Shown here: in pieces, positions 1 through 7,773 of the stretch
How the letters are laid out: each line of letters opens with the position of its first letter
How positions within the stretch are numbered: the stretch's first letter is position 1
From: Sunxiuqinia indica
Lineage (GTDB): Bacteria > Bacteroidota > Bacteroidia > Bacteroidales > Prolixibacteraceae
Reading direction: 5' to 3'
Assembly: GCF_009847015.1 (NCBI RefSeq)
Contig: NZ_WVEM01000007.1
Span: 236,318 to 300,317 of the forward strand
DNA: 64,000 nucleotides
Position numbers and translations under genes: made by a program
Notes under the pieces: model-generated
Told to the model about the DNA's origin: nothing
The model's input: the letters and a program-made list of their open reading frames with translations, nothing else
Database searches by the model: none

Positions 1-2312
1 AGCAACTATTACACGACTGGATTAAAGAACGTAGAAATAGCCCATCAATTATTTTGTGGGGTCTGCAAAACGAATGCACCATGCCAACTGAGTTTGCACG
101 GGAGTGTACCGAATTAATTCGGGAACTAGATCCGGGAGCATCGAGCCAAAGGCTAGTGACCACTTGCAATGGAGGAACAGGAACCGATTGGAATGTCATT
201 CAAAACTGGTCGGGCACATACGGTGGAAATCCAGATATTTATGATGAAGAACTTTCGGAACAATTGCTAAACGGCGAATACGGAGCATGGCGAAGTATTG
301 ATCTGCATACCGAGGGCGATTTTGAATACAAAGGGCCTTTAAGCGAAGATCGGTTTTGGCAGTTAATGGAGTCGAAAGTACGTTTAGGTGAAGCTGCCAG
401 CGATCAGTCTTGCGGGCAGTTCCACTGGCTGCTCACCTCGCACGACAATCCTGGACGAACACAGGCTGGCGAAGGCCTTCGCGATATTGATCGGGTTGGT
501 CCGGTAAATTACAAAGGAGCACTAACCATTTGGGGTGAACCGTTGGATGTTTTTTACATGTTCAGGTCGAATTATGCACCCAGGGAAACCGATCCGATGG
601 TTTACATTGTATCGCATACCTGGCCTAATCGATGGGAAAAAACTGGCATTAAAGATGGCATTCGGGTTTTCTCCAATTGCGAAGAAGTTGAGCTCTTCAA
701 CGGAGTGCGTAAAAACTCACTTGGCCGGAAAAAGCAGGGACCAATTGGTACTCATTTCAAATGGGATCAGGTGGATATTCAAAACAATGTGCTCTATGCC
801 GTTGGATATGTTGATGGCAAGGAAGTTGCCGAAGATTATATCGTTTTAGGTTTGTTGCCTGAAGCGCCAGGTATAAAAGAACTAGCAGGAGAAGTAAAGC
901 CACTCACTGATAATTTGGGAAAGAACTATTTATATCGGGTGAATTGCGGTGGCCCGGATTATCTTGATCAAGAAGGAAATACCTGGCAAGCTGATGTTCA
1001 TAAAGACGAGTCGGGCTGGGGATCGGTATCCTGGACCGATGACTATGATGATTTGCCGGCATTTTATGGAAGTCAACGCATCACTTACGATCCAATTCAA
1101 GGCACCGATGAATGGAAACTTATACAAACTTTCCGCTATGGCCGTCATAAACTGGCTTACAAATTTCCTATTCCTGATGGCGATTATCAGCTTGAAATGT
1201 ACTTCGTTGAGCCTTGGTATGGAACCGGAGGAGGATTGGATTGCAACGACTGGCGCGTCTTTGATGTTGCGGTAAATGACGAAGTCGTTATTGACGATTT
1301 GGATATTTGGGAAGAAGTTGGTCATGACAACTTGTTAAAGAAAACCGTTAATGTTTCAGTAAAAGGAGGCGAATTGGAAATTTCATTTCCTGAGGTGAAA
1401 GCTGCGCAGGCTGTGATTTCAGCAATTGCCATTTCAACACCTGATGAGAATGTAAAACCTGCGGAGTCTTCAAGTCGATTGTTTAAAAATCTACAAGTTG
1501 CGGGTGAAAATAAGTCAACCTGGAGTGCAAAAAGTTGGATGAACAATGGAGATCTGCTTTATTCAGACGCAGATGCCAAAATTATTTCGTTGCCTCCATC
1601 CTTATTTGGTAGCGAGTGGGTACAAACAACTGTATTTCCTGAAACTACAACTGGAAATTCAATCGGTACATTCGAGCTTAATGAAGAGTCTGATTTAATA
1701 ATTGGTATTGATGAATCGATTACTGATAAGCCAAAATGGCTTGAAGATTTTACAAAAAGAAAGGATATTCTGCGATCGACATATAATAGCGGCACCAACT
1801 ATGAGATCTATCAAAAACGATATGCGAAAGGCGAGAGCGTGGAGTTGCTTCCGCTTAATTCATCCAATTCGCCCATGTATGTTGTTGCTGCCGTTCCGGT
1901 AACCAATTTGGATGCTCCAATTGATTTAAGGCCATCGTTTAAGTATGAGGCTGAGGAAGCTGGAGATGTCGGGAACGCCAGAAATACTGAAATTTTAAAG
2001 AAGGACTGCAAACTTGTTCCCGGTAAAGGCGATGCGATAGAGTGGACCTTTAAAGTAGGATTGGCCTCAAAATACGGTTTGGAATTTCGCTACATGAATA
2101 AAGGCACCGAGGATATCACCGTTGATGGAGAAATAATTGCTGCAGACGGACGATTGGTGTGGAGTGGCGAATGGGTATTTCCAGTAGCCGATGTTAAATG
2201 GAAGAGTTTGAGAACCGACACCCAAACGACAATCAACGCAGGCACCTATACTTTAAGGTTGACGCCCAGACAACAAGGCCCTTTTTATTTTGATTGGATG
2301 AAAATTCAGTAG
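1..2312 (+). CDS. GH2-family beta-glycosidase, 5' truncated by window edge
   Basis: The reading frame is open from base 3, so the N-terminal jelly-roll and much of the barrel lie outside the window; 769 residues are visible. The motif SPSIILWGLQNE near the visible N-terminus is the GH2/clan-A strand carrying the acid/base Glu after Asn. After the barrel and an Ig-like segment (EVELFNG) comes a malectin-like domain starting near YRVNCGG and ending about visible residue 480, and a C-terminal carbohydrate-binding-like beta-sandwich beginning YEAEEAGDVG and ending WMKIQ. GH2 enzymes remove beta-linked galactosyl, glucuronosyl or galacturonosyl ends; the exact substrate cannot be read here. Position at the edge of a pectin-type CAZyme island suggests an RG-II or RG-I side-chain role. 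The nucleophile Glu was not assigned with confidence. Confidence 0.8.
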   Translation, partial: QLLHDWIKERRNSPSIILWGLQNECTMPTEFARECTELIRELDPGASSQRLVTTCNGGTGTDWNVIQNWSGTYGGNPDIYDEELSEQLLNGEYGAWRSIDLHTEGDFEYKGPLSEDRFWQLMESKVRLGEAASDQSCGQFHWLLTSHDNPGRTQAGEGLRDIDRVGPVNYKGALTIWGEPLDVFYMFRSNYAPRETDPMVYIVSHTWPNRWEKTGIKDGIRVFSNCEEVELFNGVRKNSLGRKKQGPIGTHFKWDQVDIQNNVLYAVGYVDGKEVAEDYIVLGLLPEAPGIKELAGEVKPLTDNLGKNYLYRVNCGGPDYLDQEGNTWQADVHKDESGWGSVSWTDDYDDLPAFYGSQRITYDPIQGTDEWKLIQTFRYGRHKLAYKFPIPDGDYQLEMYFVEPWYGTGGGLDCNDWRVFDVAVNDEVVIDDLDIWEEVGHDNLLKKTVNVSVKGGELEISFPEVKAAQAVISAIAISTPDENVKPAESSSRLFKNLQVAGENKSTWSAKSWMNNGDLLYSDADAKIISLPPSLFGSEWVQTTVFPETTTGNSIGTFELNEESDLIIGIDESITDKPKWLEDFTKRKDILRSTYNSGTNYEIYQKRYAKGESVELLPLNSSNSPMYVVAAVPVTNLDAPIDLRPSFKYEAEEAGDVGNARNTEILKKDCKLVPGKGDAIEWTFKVGLASKYGLEFRYMNKGTEDITVDGEIIAADGRLVWSGEWVFPVADVKWKSLRTDTQTTINAGTYTLRLTPRQQGPFYFDWMKIQ

Positions 2313-2403
2313 ACAGAAAGAATTTCAAATGATATGTTTGGATCCTATTCGATATATCAACTACGATCGTTTAGAAAGCTTTTATATTTCTTGCAAATAA
2401 ATA

Positions 2404-2411
2404 TATATTTG
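2404..2411 (+). promoter_or_regulatory. -7-like box upstream of the VTC cassette
   Basis: TATATTTG matches the Bacteroidota -7 consensus TAnnTTTG and lies 22 bp before the VTC-domain start codon. No TTG was found at the usual 19-21 bp upstream spacing, so this is only a half-match. Confidence 0.3.
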
Positions 2412-2433
2412 CTAGCAGTATTGGAAATTTGAA

Positions 2434-3183
2434 ATGGATGAAATAAGAAAAGCTTTAAAGTCATTTGACATAGTTAAGCTTTCTGACATCAATAATGTTC
2501 GTTTGATGAATAGGATTGATACGAAGTATTGCTTGAACAAGTCAATGTTGCCTTCAATTTTGAATGATATTGATACGGATTATTTTGTTCTGGAAATTCA
2601 AAATGAGCTTCTGCATCCTTACCAGACGACCTATCTGGATACACCGGATGATAAAATGTATTTAGCACATCAAAATGGATGGTTAAATCGTCATAAGGTT
2701 CGGGTTCGGGAATATGAACTTTCAAATGATAAATTTCTGGAGGTCAAGTTGAAAACGAACAAAGGACGATGCATTAAAAGTCGTATCGGATTTCAGAAAG
2801 ACAAATTTGATTTCACGGATGAGGAAAAAAAATTTCTGAATCAGAAAATGCCATACCATCCTGCCGGGTTGGAGCCAAAGATAAAGAATTGGTTTCGTCG
2901 GATTACGCTCGTCAATAAAGGGTTTACTGAACGTGTAACAATTGATATTCATCCTTCTTTTCAAAATGAAAAGGGGGAAACTTTATTGCGAAATTTGGTC
3001 ATTGTTGAAATAAAACAAGAAAGATCAGCGCAGGCTTCGGAAATCAAAAAGGTGCTCAAAAAAAATAGAGTCAGGTTGCAGCGTTTTAGTAAGTATTGCA
3101 TTGGAAGAGCACTTTTGGAAGGTGAACTGAAGCAGAATCGGTTTAAATCTCGCATTATGAGATTGCAAAATGAATTTAATTAA
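2434..3183 (+). CDS. VTC-domain polyphosphate polymerase-like protein
   Basis: This 249-residue protein without signal peptide resembles the VTC catalytic domain (CYTH-like triphosphate tunnel). Visible signatures are NRIDTKY near the N-terminus, the Arg/Lys-rich strand HKVRVREYE, the strand FLEVKLKTNKGR, and the late acidic/basic strand LVIVEIKQER. In eukaryotic Vtc4 such basic strands bind ATP and polyphosphate. It is followed 12 bp later by a DUF4956 membrane protein and then a DUF2490 protein, a combination common in bacteria; the trio probably forms one transcription unit. Polyphosphate synthesis is inferred from the fold family, not shown. The preceding GH2 gene is 121 bp away and unrelated in function. 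Confidence 0.8.
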   Translation: MDEIRKALKSFDIVKLSDINNVRLMNRIDTKYCLNKSMLPSILNDIDTDYFVLEIQNELLHPYQTTYLDTPDDKMYLAHQNGWLNRHKVRVREYELSNDKFLEVKLKTNKGRCIKSRIGFQKDKFDFTDEEKKFLNQKMPYHPAGLEPKIKNWFRRITLVNKGFTERVTIDIHPSFQNEKGETLLRNLVIVEIKQERSAQASEIKKVLKKNRVRLQRFSKYCIGRALLEGELKQNRFKSRIMRLQNEFN

Positions 3184-3195
3184 CAGATTACGAAA

Positions 3196-3867
3196 ATGAC
3201 TCTACTCAATATCCTGGCGCAAGTTGACCAATCTATTGAAGCATATCGCTTGTTCGACATTAAGTTGATCAATGTGGAAGATTTTACAGAACTGATTGTG
3301 CGGCTTCTTTTAAATATGGCGGTTATCATCGTTATTGTCGCCGGGTTGTATGCAAGAAATAGTAAACGTCGGGATTTCTTTTTTAGTTTTATTGCTATTA
3401 GCATCGTCATCTTTTTACTGTGCTTTTTGCTCGAAAGTGTGAAAATGGAACTAGGCTTTGCCTTTGGGCTTTTTGCTATATTTGGAATTATTCGCTACCG
3501 GACAGATCCGATCCCCATAAAAGAAATGACATACTTATTTGTCATTATTGCCATTTCAGTTATTAATGCTCTTGCTAATAAGAAAATTAGCCATGCCGAA
3601 TTAGTATTCACCAACCTGGTGATTATTGCTGGATTGTGGGGCTTAGAAAAGGTACTTCACCTAAAACAAGAACTATCTCAACTCGTTATTTATGAGAAGA
3701 TTGAAAATCTACAGGCAGACAAAAAGGAGGTTTTGTTAGCTGATTTAAAGGATCGTACAGGAATTGATGTAAAGCATTATGAAGTAAAAAAGATTGACTT
3801 TATGCGAGATATATGCTACATCAACATTTTTTATGATGCACATCATGATTATAAAATTCGCGGTTAA
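3196..3867 (+). CDS. DUF4956 integral membrane protein
   Basis: 223 residues with about four hydrophobic segments (around residues 35-55, 60-80, 85-100 and 110-150), containing the conserved-looking FAIFGIIRYRTDPIPIKEMTY stretch, followed by a soluble C-terminal part with a coiled-coil-like region (KQELSQLVIYEKIENL). This layout matches DUF4956 proteins, which typically sit beside VTC-domain proteins. Its stop codon overlaps the next start by one base (TAATG), implying translational coupling. A role as membrane partner for polyphosphate synthesis or translocation is an inference from context. Confidence 0.8.
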   Translation: MTLLNILAQVDQSIEAYRLFDIKLINVEDFTELIVRLLLNMAVIIVIVAGLYARNSKRRDFFFSFIAISIVIFLLCFLLESVKMELGFAFGLFAIFGIIRYRTDPIPIKEMTYLFVIIAISVINALANKKISHAELVFTNLVIIAGLWGLEKVLHLKQELSQLVIYEKIENLQADKKEVLLADLKDRTGIDVKHYEVKKIDFMRDICYINIFYDAHHDYKIRG

Positions 3868-4502
3868 TGACGAAAAAGGAAATTAGTCTATTTGTTCTCT
3901 TGTTATTGTCTACAGCAACCTTTGCTCAGGAAAAGCCTGCGATGTGGTTTGAATTGGAGTTTAAGAAGGAAGTTACCTCAAAATTAGATTTTGAGCTAGT
4001 ACCAGAGTATCGCCTTTCGCCTGAACTTGAATGGGATGAATATTTTATTGAAGCTGGTATCCAATATGAACTGTTCAAATTTTTGAAAGTTGGTGGAGCG
4101 TATCGATTTTATCAGGAAAATAAGAAAAAGAATGATGAGACCGGGCATCGTTATATTTTTGACGTCAAACCTGAATTGGAAATCGATCGTTTTGAATTGC
4201 AGTGGCGTATTCGATATATCAGCTATTTTAAATCAGAAGATGTTGAGGAGCCAAAACCCTATCTGAGGTATCGTTTAAAAGTAAAATACAATATAAAAAA
4301 GTCTGATTTTGAGCCCTATGTCCATATAGAAACTTATCAGGATTTGAATAAAGATGATTTTACCAAAATTCGATATACGGGCGGGGTAAATTACGAAATT
4401 ACTAACAGGCAAAGTGTTAGCCTGTTTTATCGGTATCAGGATTTTTGGGAGAAGGAGGAGGTATTGCATATTGTCGGATTCGGGTATAGCCTGGAACTTT
4501 AG
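3867..4502 (+). CDS. DUF2490-type outer-membrane beta-barrel protein
   Basis: 211 residues with an N-terminal signal peptide (LFVLLLLSTATFAQ, cleavage after AQ) and alternating amphipathic strands rich in Tyr/Phe, ending in a typical barrel terminus (IVGFGYSLEL). Motifs such as VPEYRLSPEL and GGAYRFY fit DUF2490, predicted small outer-membrane barrels in Bacteroidota. Coupled by a one-base overlap to the DUF4956 gene and therefore third in the VTC cassette. Function is unknown; an export or anchoring role for the cassette is only a guess. Confidence 0.7.
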   Translation: MTKKEISLFVLLLLSTATFAQEKPAMWFELEFKKEVTSKLDFELVPEYRLSPELEWDEYFIEAGIQYELFKFLKVGGAYRFYQENKKKNDETGHRYIFDVKPELEIDRFELQWRIRYISYFKSEDVEEPKPYLRYRLKVKYNIKKSDFEPYVHIETYQDLNKDDFTKIRYTGGVNYEITNRQSVSLFYRYQDFWEKEEVLHIVGFGYSLEL

Positions 4503-4535
4503 TTAATAAACCTTAATCTAAACCTAGTTGAAAGC

Positions 4536-4871
4536 ATGAATTCGGACAACTTATTTCTGAAATTTGCACAGCTGTTGTTCTTGATTATTACTCAACTTAT
4601 TGGAAATGCACAGCGTAAAAAAATAGTGATTCGATCAGATATTGCGGTGTAACAATTTAAAAAGATAAGTTTATTTCCTACGATTGATACCCCATAGTTT
4701 ACCCTTCATCCTGAAAAATATAGCGAACCCATTGACTGGGAGGTTTTTGAAAGTTCGGGGAATGTCTATTATACCTCAGATGGCTCTGATCCTGGAGAAG
4801 GGTATACCGGTAGCGTTTCCATAATTCTATTTCGTATCAGGAGTGTTTATTTATCAAATTCATATCTGTAA
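4536..4871 (+). pseudogene. Decayed secreted protein with chitobiase/hexosaminidase C-terminal-type remnant
   Basis: An ATG at 4536 opens a 38-codon frame with a signal-peptide-like start (FAQLLFLIITQLIGNAQ) that stops at 4650-4652. About 50 bp later, in a frame ending with the stop at 4869-4871, the sequence encodes FTLHPEKYSEPIDWEVFESS and then NVYYTSDGSDPGEGYTG. The second part is a classic chitobiase/beta-hexosaminidase C-terminal domain strand (YYTxDGSDP), often found at the end of glycoside hydrolases. A signal peptide directly joined to a C-terminal module, with stops between, indicates large internal deletion and decay. It sits between the VTC cassette and lacI in an otherwise gene-free 596 bp stretch. 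Confidence 0.6.
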
Positions 4872-4952
4872 TTACAACTACGTCGATAAAATTATTCGAA
4901 ACTAATTTTATTGAGAATTTTAAAAGTAAAAAAAAAACATGTACATTTATTT

Positions 4953-4966
4953 TGTAAACGTTTTCA
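4953..4966. promoter_or_regulatory. LacI-type operator candidate upstream of lacI gene
   Basis: TGTAAACGTTTTCA differs by one base from the perfect palindrome TGTAAACGTTTACA found at 14125-14138. The central CG and A/T-rich half sites are typical of LacI/GalR operators. It lies 132 bp before the LacI-family start codon, consistent with autoregulation. Confidence 0.55.
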
Positions 4967-5047
4967 TTTTTAACACTTGCCTTCAGAACCAATTAAATAG
5001 TTGTGGAATGCTAATGAAGCTTTTCGGGAGATGTTAAAAGTTATTGT

Positions 5048-5070
5048 CCAAAGATTTAAGTTATCTTTGG
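5048..5070 (+). promoter_or_regulatory. -7 box with overlapping inverted repeat before lacI gene
   Basis: CCAAAGAT (5048-5055) and ATCTTTGG (5063-5070) form a perfect 8-bp inverted repeat with a 7-bp spacer. The right arm overlaps TATCTTTG (5062-5069), an exact TAnnTTTG -7 box 30 bp before the start codon. A TTG sits at 5044-5046, but the spacing of 15 bp is shorter than usual. The repeat could be a second regulator site. Confidence 0.35.
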
Positions 5071-5098
5071 CAAAATTAAATAAGACACTTATTTCAAT

Positions 5099-6094
5099 AT
5101 GGGGAGCCTAAACGATGTTGCAAAAAAGGCTGGGGTTTCAATTGCTACTGTATCCCGGGTTATTAATAATGGATCGAATGTAAATGAAGTTACTCGAGCA
5201 AGAGTATTAAACGCAATTAAGGAGCTTCGGTATCAGCCCAGTCGCGTTGCTAAAAGACTCCGATCAAAGAGTGTGTCAAGCAACCTAATTGGAGTACTTA
5301 TCCCTGATATTCAAAACCCCTTTTATGTTGATGTGCTTCGTGGTATCGAAGATGTTACCTACGAAAATAACTATGCACTGATCATGTGTAACTTTCAACA
5401 GGATGAGAAGAAAGAAAAGTTGTACCTGGATATTTTGCAATCTGAATCGATTGATGGATTGATTGCGGCACCAGCCCATGAAAAAGATGCTAAGGTAATC
5501 AGTTTAGTGAAAGAAGGATTGCCAATTGTTTGTTTCGACCGCGGACTTCAGGGAGTTGATGTTGATGTGGTGTTGGTGAATAATCGCGAGGGAGCTTTTA
5601 AAGCGGTAGATTATTTGGCGAAGGCCGGATATAAGCGTATTGCTGCTATATCTGGTTTGGAGCACTTGCCTTCTAGTCAATTGCGCGACAAGGGTTATCG
5701 TGAGGCGTTGGAAGAAAACGGACTTTCATTTGATCCAAAATTGATTAGGCATGGAGACTCGAAACACGAAAGTGCGGTGCGTCTTTGCGACGAGTTATTG
5801 AGCTCCGAAAATCCTCCAGACGCTATATTCACAGGGAATAACCTGATTACTCTTGGTGCCTTGGAAACCATTCATAAACGGAAACTGAAGATCCCTGAAG
5901 ATATTGCGATTGTTGGTTTTGATGATATGTATTGGTCAATATCGTTAAACCCGCCTTTAACTGCTGTTTATCAGCCTGCCTATGAAATAGGCAGACGATG
6001 TGCCGAGCTGTTGATTCAACGTATCAAAGATCCTCAACGTCCTTCTATCCAAATGATTTTGAATACACAATTAATGATTCGAAGTTCTTGCTGA
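5099..6094 (+). CDS. LacI/GalR-family transcriptional regulator
   Basis: 331 residues. The N-terminal helix-turn-helix and hinge are clear (NDVAKKAGVSIATVSRVINN at residues about 4-23, then RYQPSRVAKRLRSK). The rest is a periplasmic-binding-protein-like effector domain (GVLIPDIQNPFY, DGLIAAPA, VCFDRG, DAIFTGNN, VGFDDMYWS). Such proteins usually repress sugar catabolic genes until a small ligand binds. It is the only sugar-type regulator in the window and the matching operator candidates upstream of itself and in the GH28/Fe-ADH divergent region suggest it controls the pectin/sugar-acid genes. The ligand is unknown. Confidence 0.9.
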   Translation: MGSLNDVAKKAGVSIATVSRVINNGSNVNEVTRARVLNAIKELRYQPSRVAKRLRSKSVSSNLIGVLIPDIQNPFYVDVLRGIEDVTYENNYALIMCNFQQDEKKEKLYLDILQSESIDGLIAAPAHEKDAKVISLVKEGLPIVCFDRGLQGVDVDVVLVNNREGAFKAVDYLAKAGYKRIAAISGLEHLPSSQLRDKGYREALEENGLSFDPKLIRHGDSKHESAVRLCDELLSSENPPDAIFTGNNLITLGALETIHKRKLKIPEDIAIVGFDDMYWSISLNPPLTAVYQPAYEIGRRCAELLIQRIKDPQRPSIQMILNTQLMIRSSC

Positions 6095-6228
6095 TCTGGC
6101 GAGTTAAGGCATGATTTAAGAGAACCGATATTGTTTTTCTTAAAATTACACTAGCTTTTTTTTAGTAAAGTAATCGATTGTTAATATTAATTTGGACATT
6201 TGATTTTTAAAACCAAAATCAATTCCAA

Positions 6229-6846
6229 ATGATACGAAAATCTTTTGTCGTCCTCCTTGTTATTTTTCTATCCCGTTTAATAATTAGTTGTTGTAACTGT
6301 AGTAACGAAACCATTGATTTTGATTTCGATGCTATCGAAATCACGAATCTGGATAATTCAGGAGTTTACCTCACAGAGCTTGAGGGAAATACAATGAAAC
6401 GAGCTGCAGTGTCATTTAGAGTTACAGTATTGTCGGAGGAATATATTTATGCTGATTTGGATGGGATGAGTAACTGGGGGTTTTCTTCATCTTATGCGAT
6501 GGAATGCGATTGTTATCCATTTTTCAAACCGAACCAATATATTGAAAGTATTAATATTGTTACGCAATTTGATATTTCTGAGACGATCAAAGAAAATACG
6601 CTTGTCAATGATCTTTTTCGTGGAAAGCAAGCTGCAAGCCGAAGCGTTCAGGTGGAGGACTACAAGACGCTTGAAGAGATTATCGTAGAGCTTCCTAAAA
6701 ATGAAGAAAGTATTGATTCTCAAATTGATTTCGAGTTGTTTTGTATCCAAGCTATTGATAATGAATCTGCTCAGTTTGAAATAGAAATTGTTTTTAACGA
6801 CGGACTGATCTTAACAACTTCCACTAATCAAATTCATTTACAATGA
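6229..6846 (+). CDS. Secreted or lipid-anchored Cys-rich protein, DUF5034-like, unknown function
   Basis: 205 residues with a hydrophobic N-terminus ending in SCCNCSNE, which could be a lipobox (IISC) or a Cys cluster after signal cleavage; further cysteines occur at CDCYP and FCIQ. The remainder is mixed alpha/beta with a repeated acidic tone (IDFDFDAIEI). It resembles small Bacteroidota lipoproteins of the DUF5034 kind, but this was judged from general appearance only. The stop overlaps the next start by four bases (ATGA), so the two are co-translated. Confidence 0.5.
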   Translation: MIRKSFVVLLVIFLSRLIISCCNCSNETIDFDFDAIEITNLDNSGVYLTELEGNTMKRAAVSFRVTVLSEEYIYADLDGMSNWGFSSSYAMECDCYPFFKPNQYIESINIVTQFDISETIKENTLVNDLFRGKQAASRSVQVEDYKTLEEIIVELPKNEESIDSQIDFELFCIQAIDNESAQFEIEIVFNDGLILTTSTNQIHLQ

Positions 6847-7706
6847 GAAGTTATCTCGTTCAAAAACGAAATTGGAGGCTAGTACTTTTTTTATGGCTTT
6901 GCTCGTTAAATCTCTCGGCGCAGGAAAAAATAATTCGCAATCTGGAACTATCATTTTCCTTAGGTTTGGCTGATTATAATGCCGACAGTCTGTCCAATAA
7001 AGAGCACGTGGATTGGGCCAATTATATTGGAGAGGAAGATTTTGCTGAAGCCGTCATTGTAAAATGGGGAGCCCGGTTCGATCTGTTCAAAAATTGGAAA
7101 GCTGATATGGCTTTAACCATGCAAGATGATTTTTTGCCGCTTAATTTGAAGCTGTCTCTTCAATATTTTCCTTTGAAATGGATTGGAGTACATGGTGGGT
7201 TTAAAACATTTCATACTGATGTGGATAATGGGAAACAGTATTTTAGAATAACGCAACCTGATTTGATCTACTACTTTTCTGACTATGAGTACACGACTTT
7301 AAATAACGTTTCGTATTATGCGGGGCCGGTTTTTAACTTAGCTTTTGGTCCTGTGTCGTGGCGAACAACCATAAATGCAGGTTTTACCCGTCGCCCTGGT
7401 TTTGATGATCATTTTGAATATAAGTTGCGTGACAACAATAAGCAAGTGAGAGTAGATTTTTCGGCAGATCCGGGATTTGATTTTATGTGGGGGGCAAACT
7501 CCCTCTTACAACTCGATTGCTGCTCCTTTGGAAAAACAAAACTTGGACTACAGGTTCGGACTGATTTTCATTTTAGCGATCTTAAAATTGACTATCGTCA
7601 ACGAGAACTTGATTGGTTGGGGAATATAGCAGAGCAGGAGGTTGAGGGAGATCCTCGTGAGTTTAGTTGGGTAGAAGCAGATGCCGGGGTATTCCTTCGT
7701 TTCTGA
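6843..7706 (+). CDS. Predicted outer-membrane or periplasmic beta-barrel protein, unknown
   Basis: 287 residues. N-terminal signal peptide (LVLFLWLCSLNLSAQ) followed by many alternating aromatic/hydrophobic strands (VKWGARFDLF, LKLSLQYFPLKWIGVHGGF, LGLQVRTDFHFSDLKI) and a C-terminal strand ending GVFLRF, a typical barrel-insertion signal. No family recognised. Translationally coupled to the Cys-rich protein before it, so the pair probably works together in the cell envelope. Confidence 0.55.
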   Translation: MRSYLVQKRNWRLVLFLWLCSLNLSAQEKIIRNLELSFSLGLADYNADSLSNKEHVDWANYIGEEDFAEAVIVKWGARFDLFKNWKADMALTMQDDFLPLNLKLSLQYFPLKWIGVHGGFKTFHTDVDNGKQYFRITQPDLIYYFSDYEYTTLNNVSYYAGPVFNLAFGPVSWRTTINAGFTRRPGFDDHFEYKLRDNNKQVRVDFSADPGFDFMWGANSLLQLDCCSFGKTKLGLQVRTDFHFSDLKIDYRQRELDWLGNIAEQEVEGDPREFSWVEADAGVFLRF

Positions 7707-7722
7707 TTAGCTATTAAAAAAC

Positions 7723-7755
7723 AGAGATGGCACCTTTTGAAAAAATGCCATCTCT
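7723..7755 (-). terminator. Rho-independent terminator of the GH28-GH105-GH95 operon
   Basis: AGAGATGGCA (7723-7732) pairs perfectly with TGCCATCTCT (7746-7755). On the minus strand the stem is followed by a T6 run (plus-strand A-run at 7716-7721). It lies 19 bp beyond the GH95 stop and may also stop the convergent gene ending at 7706. Confidence 0.8.
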
Positions 7756-7773
7756 CTCGATTATAGTTGGATG

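Noticed and set aside
930..2011. Several antisense and alternate frames inside the GH2 gene
   Set aside because: They lie wholly inside a strongly motif-supported coding frame, have odd composition and no motif of their own.
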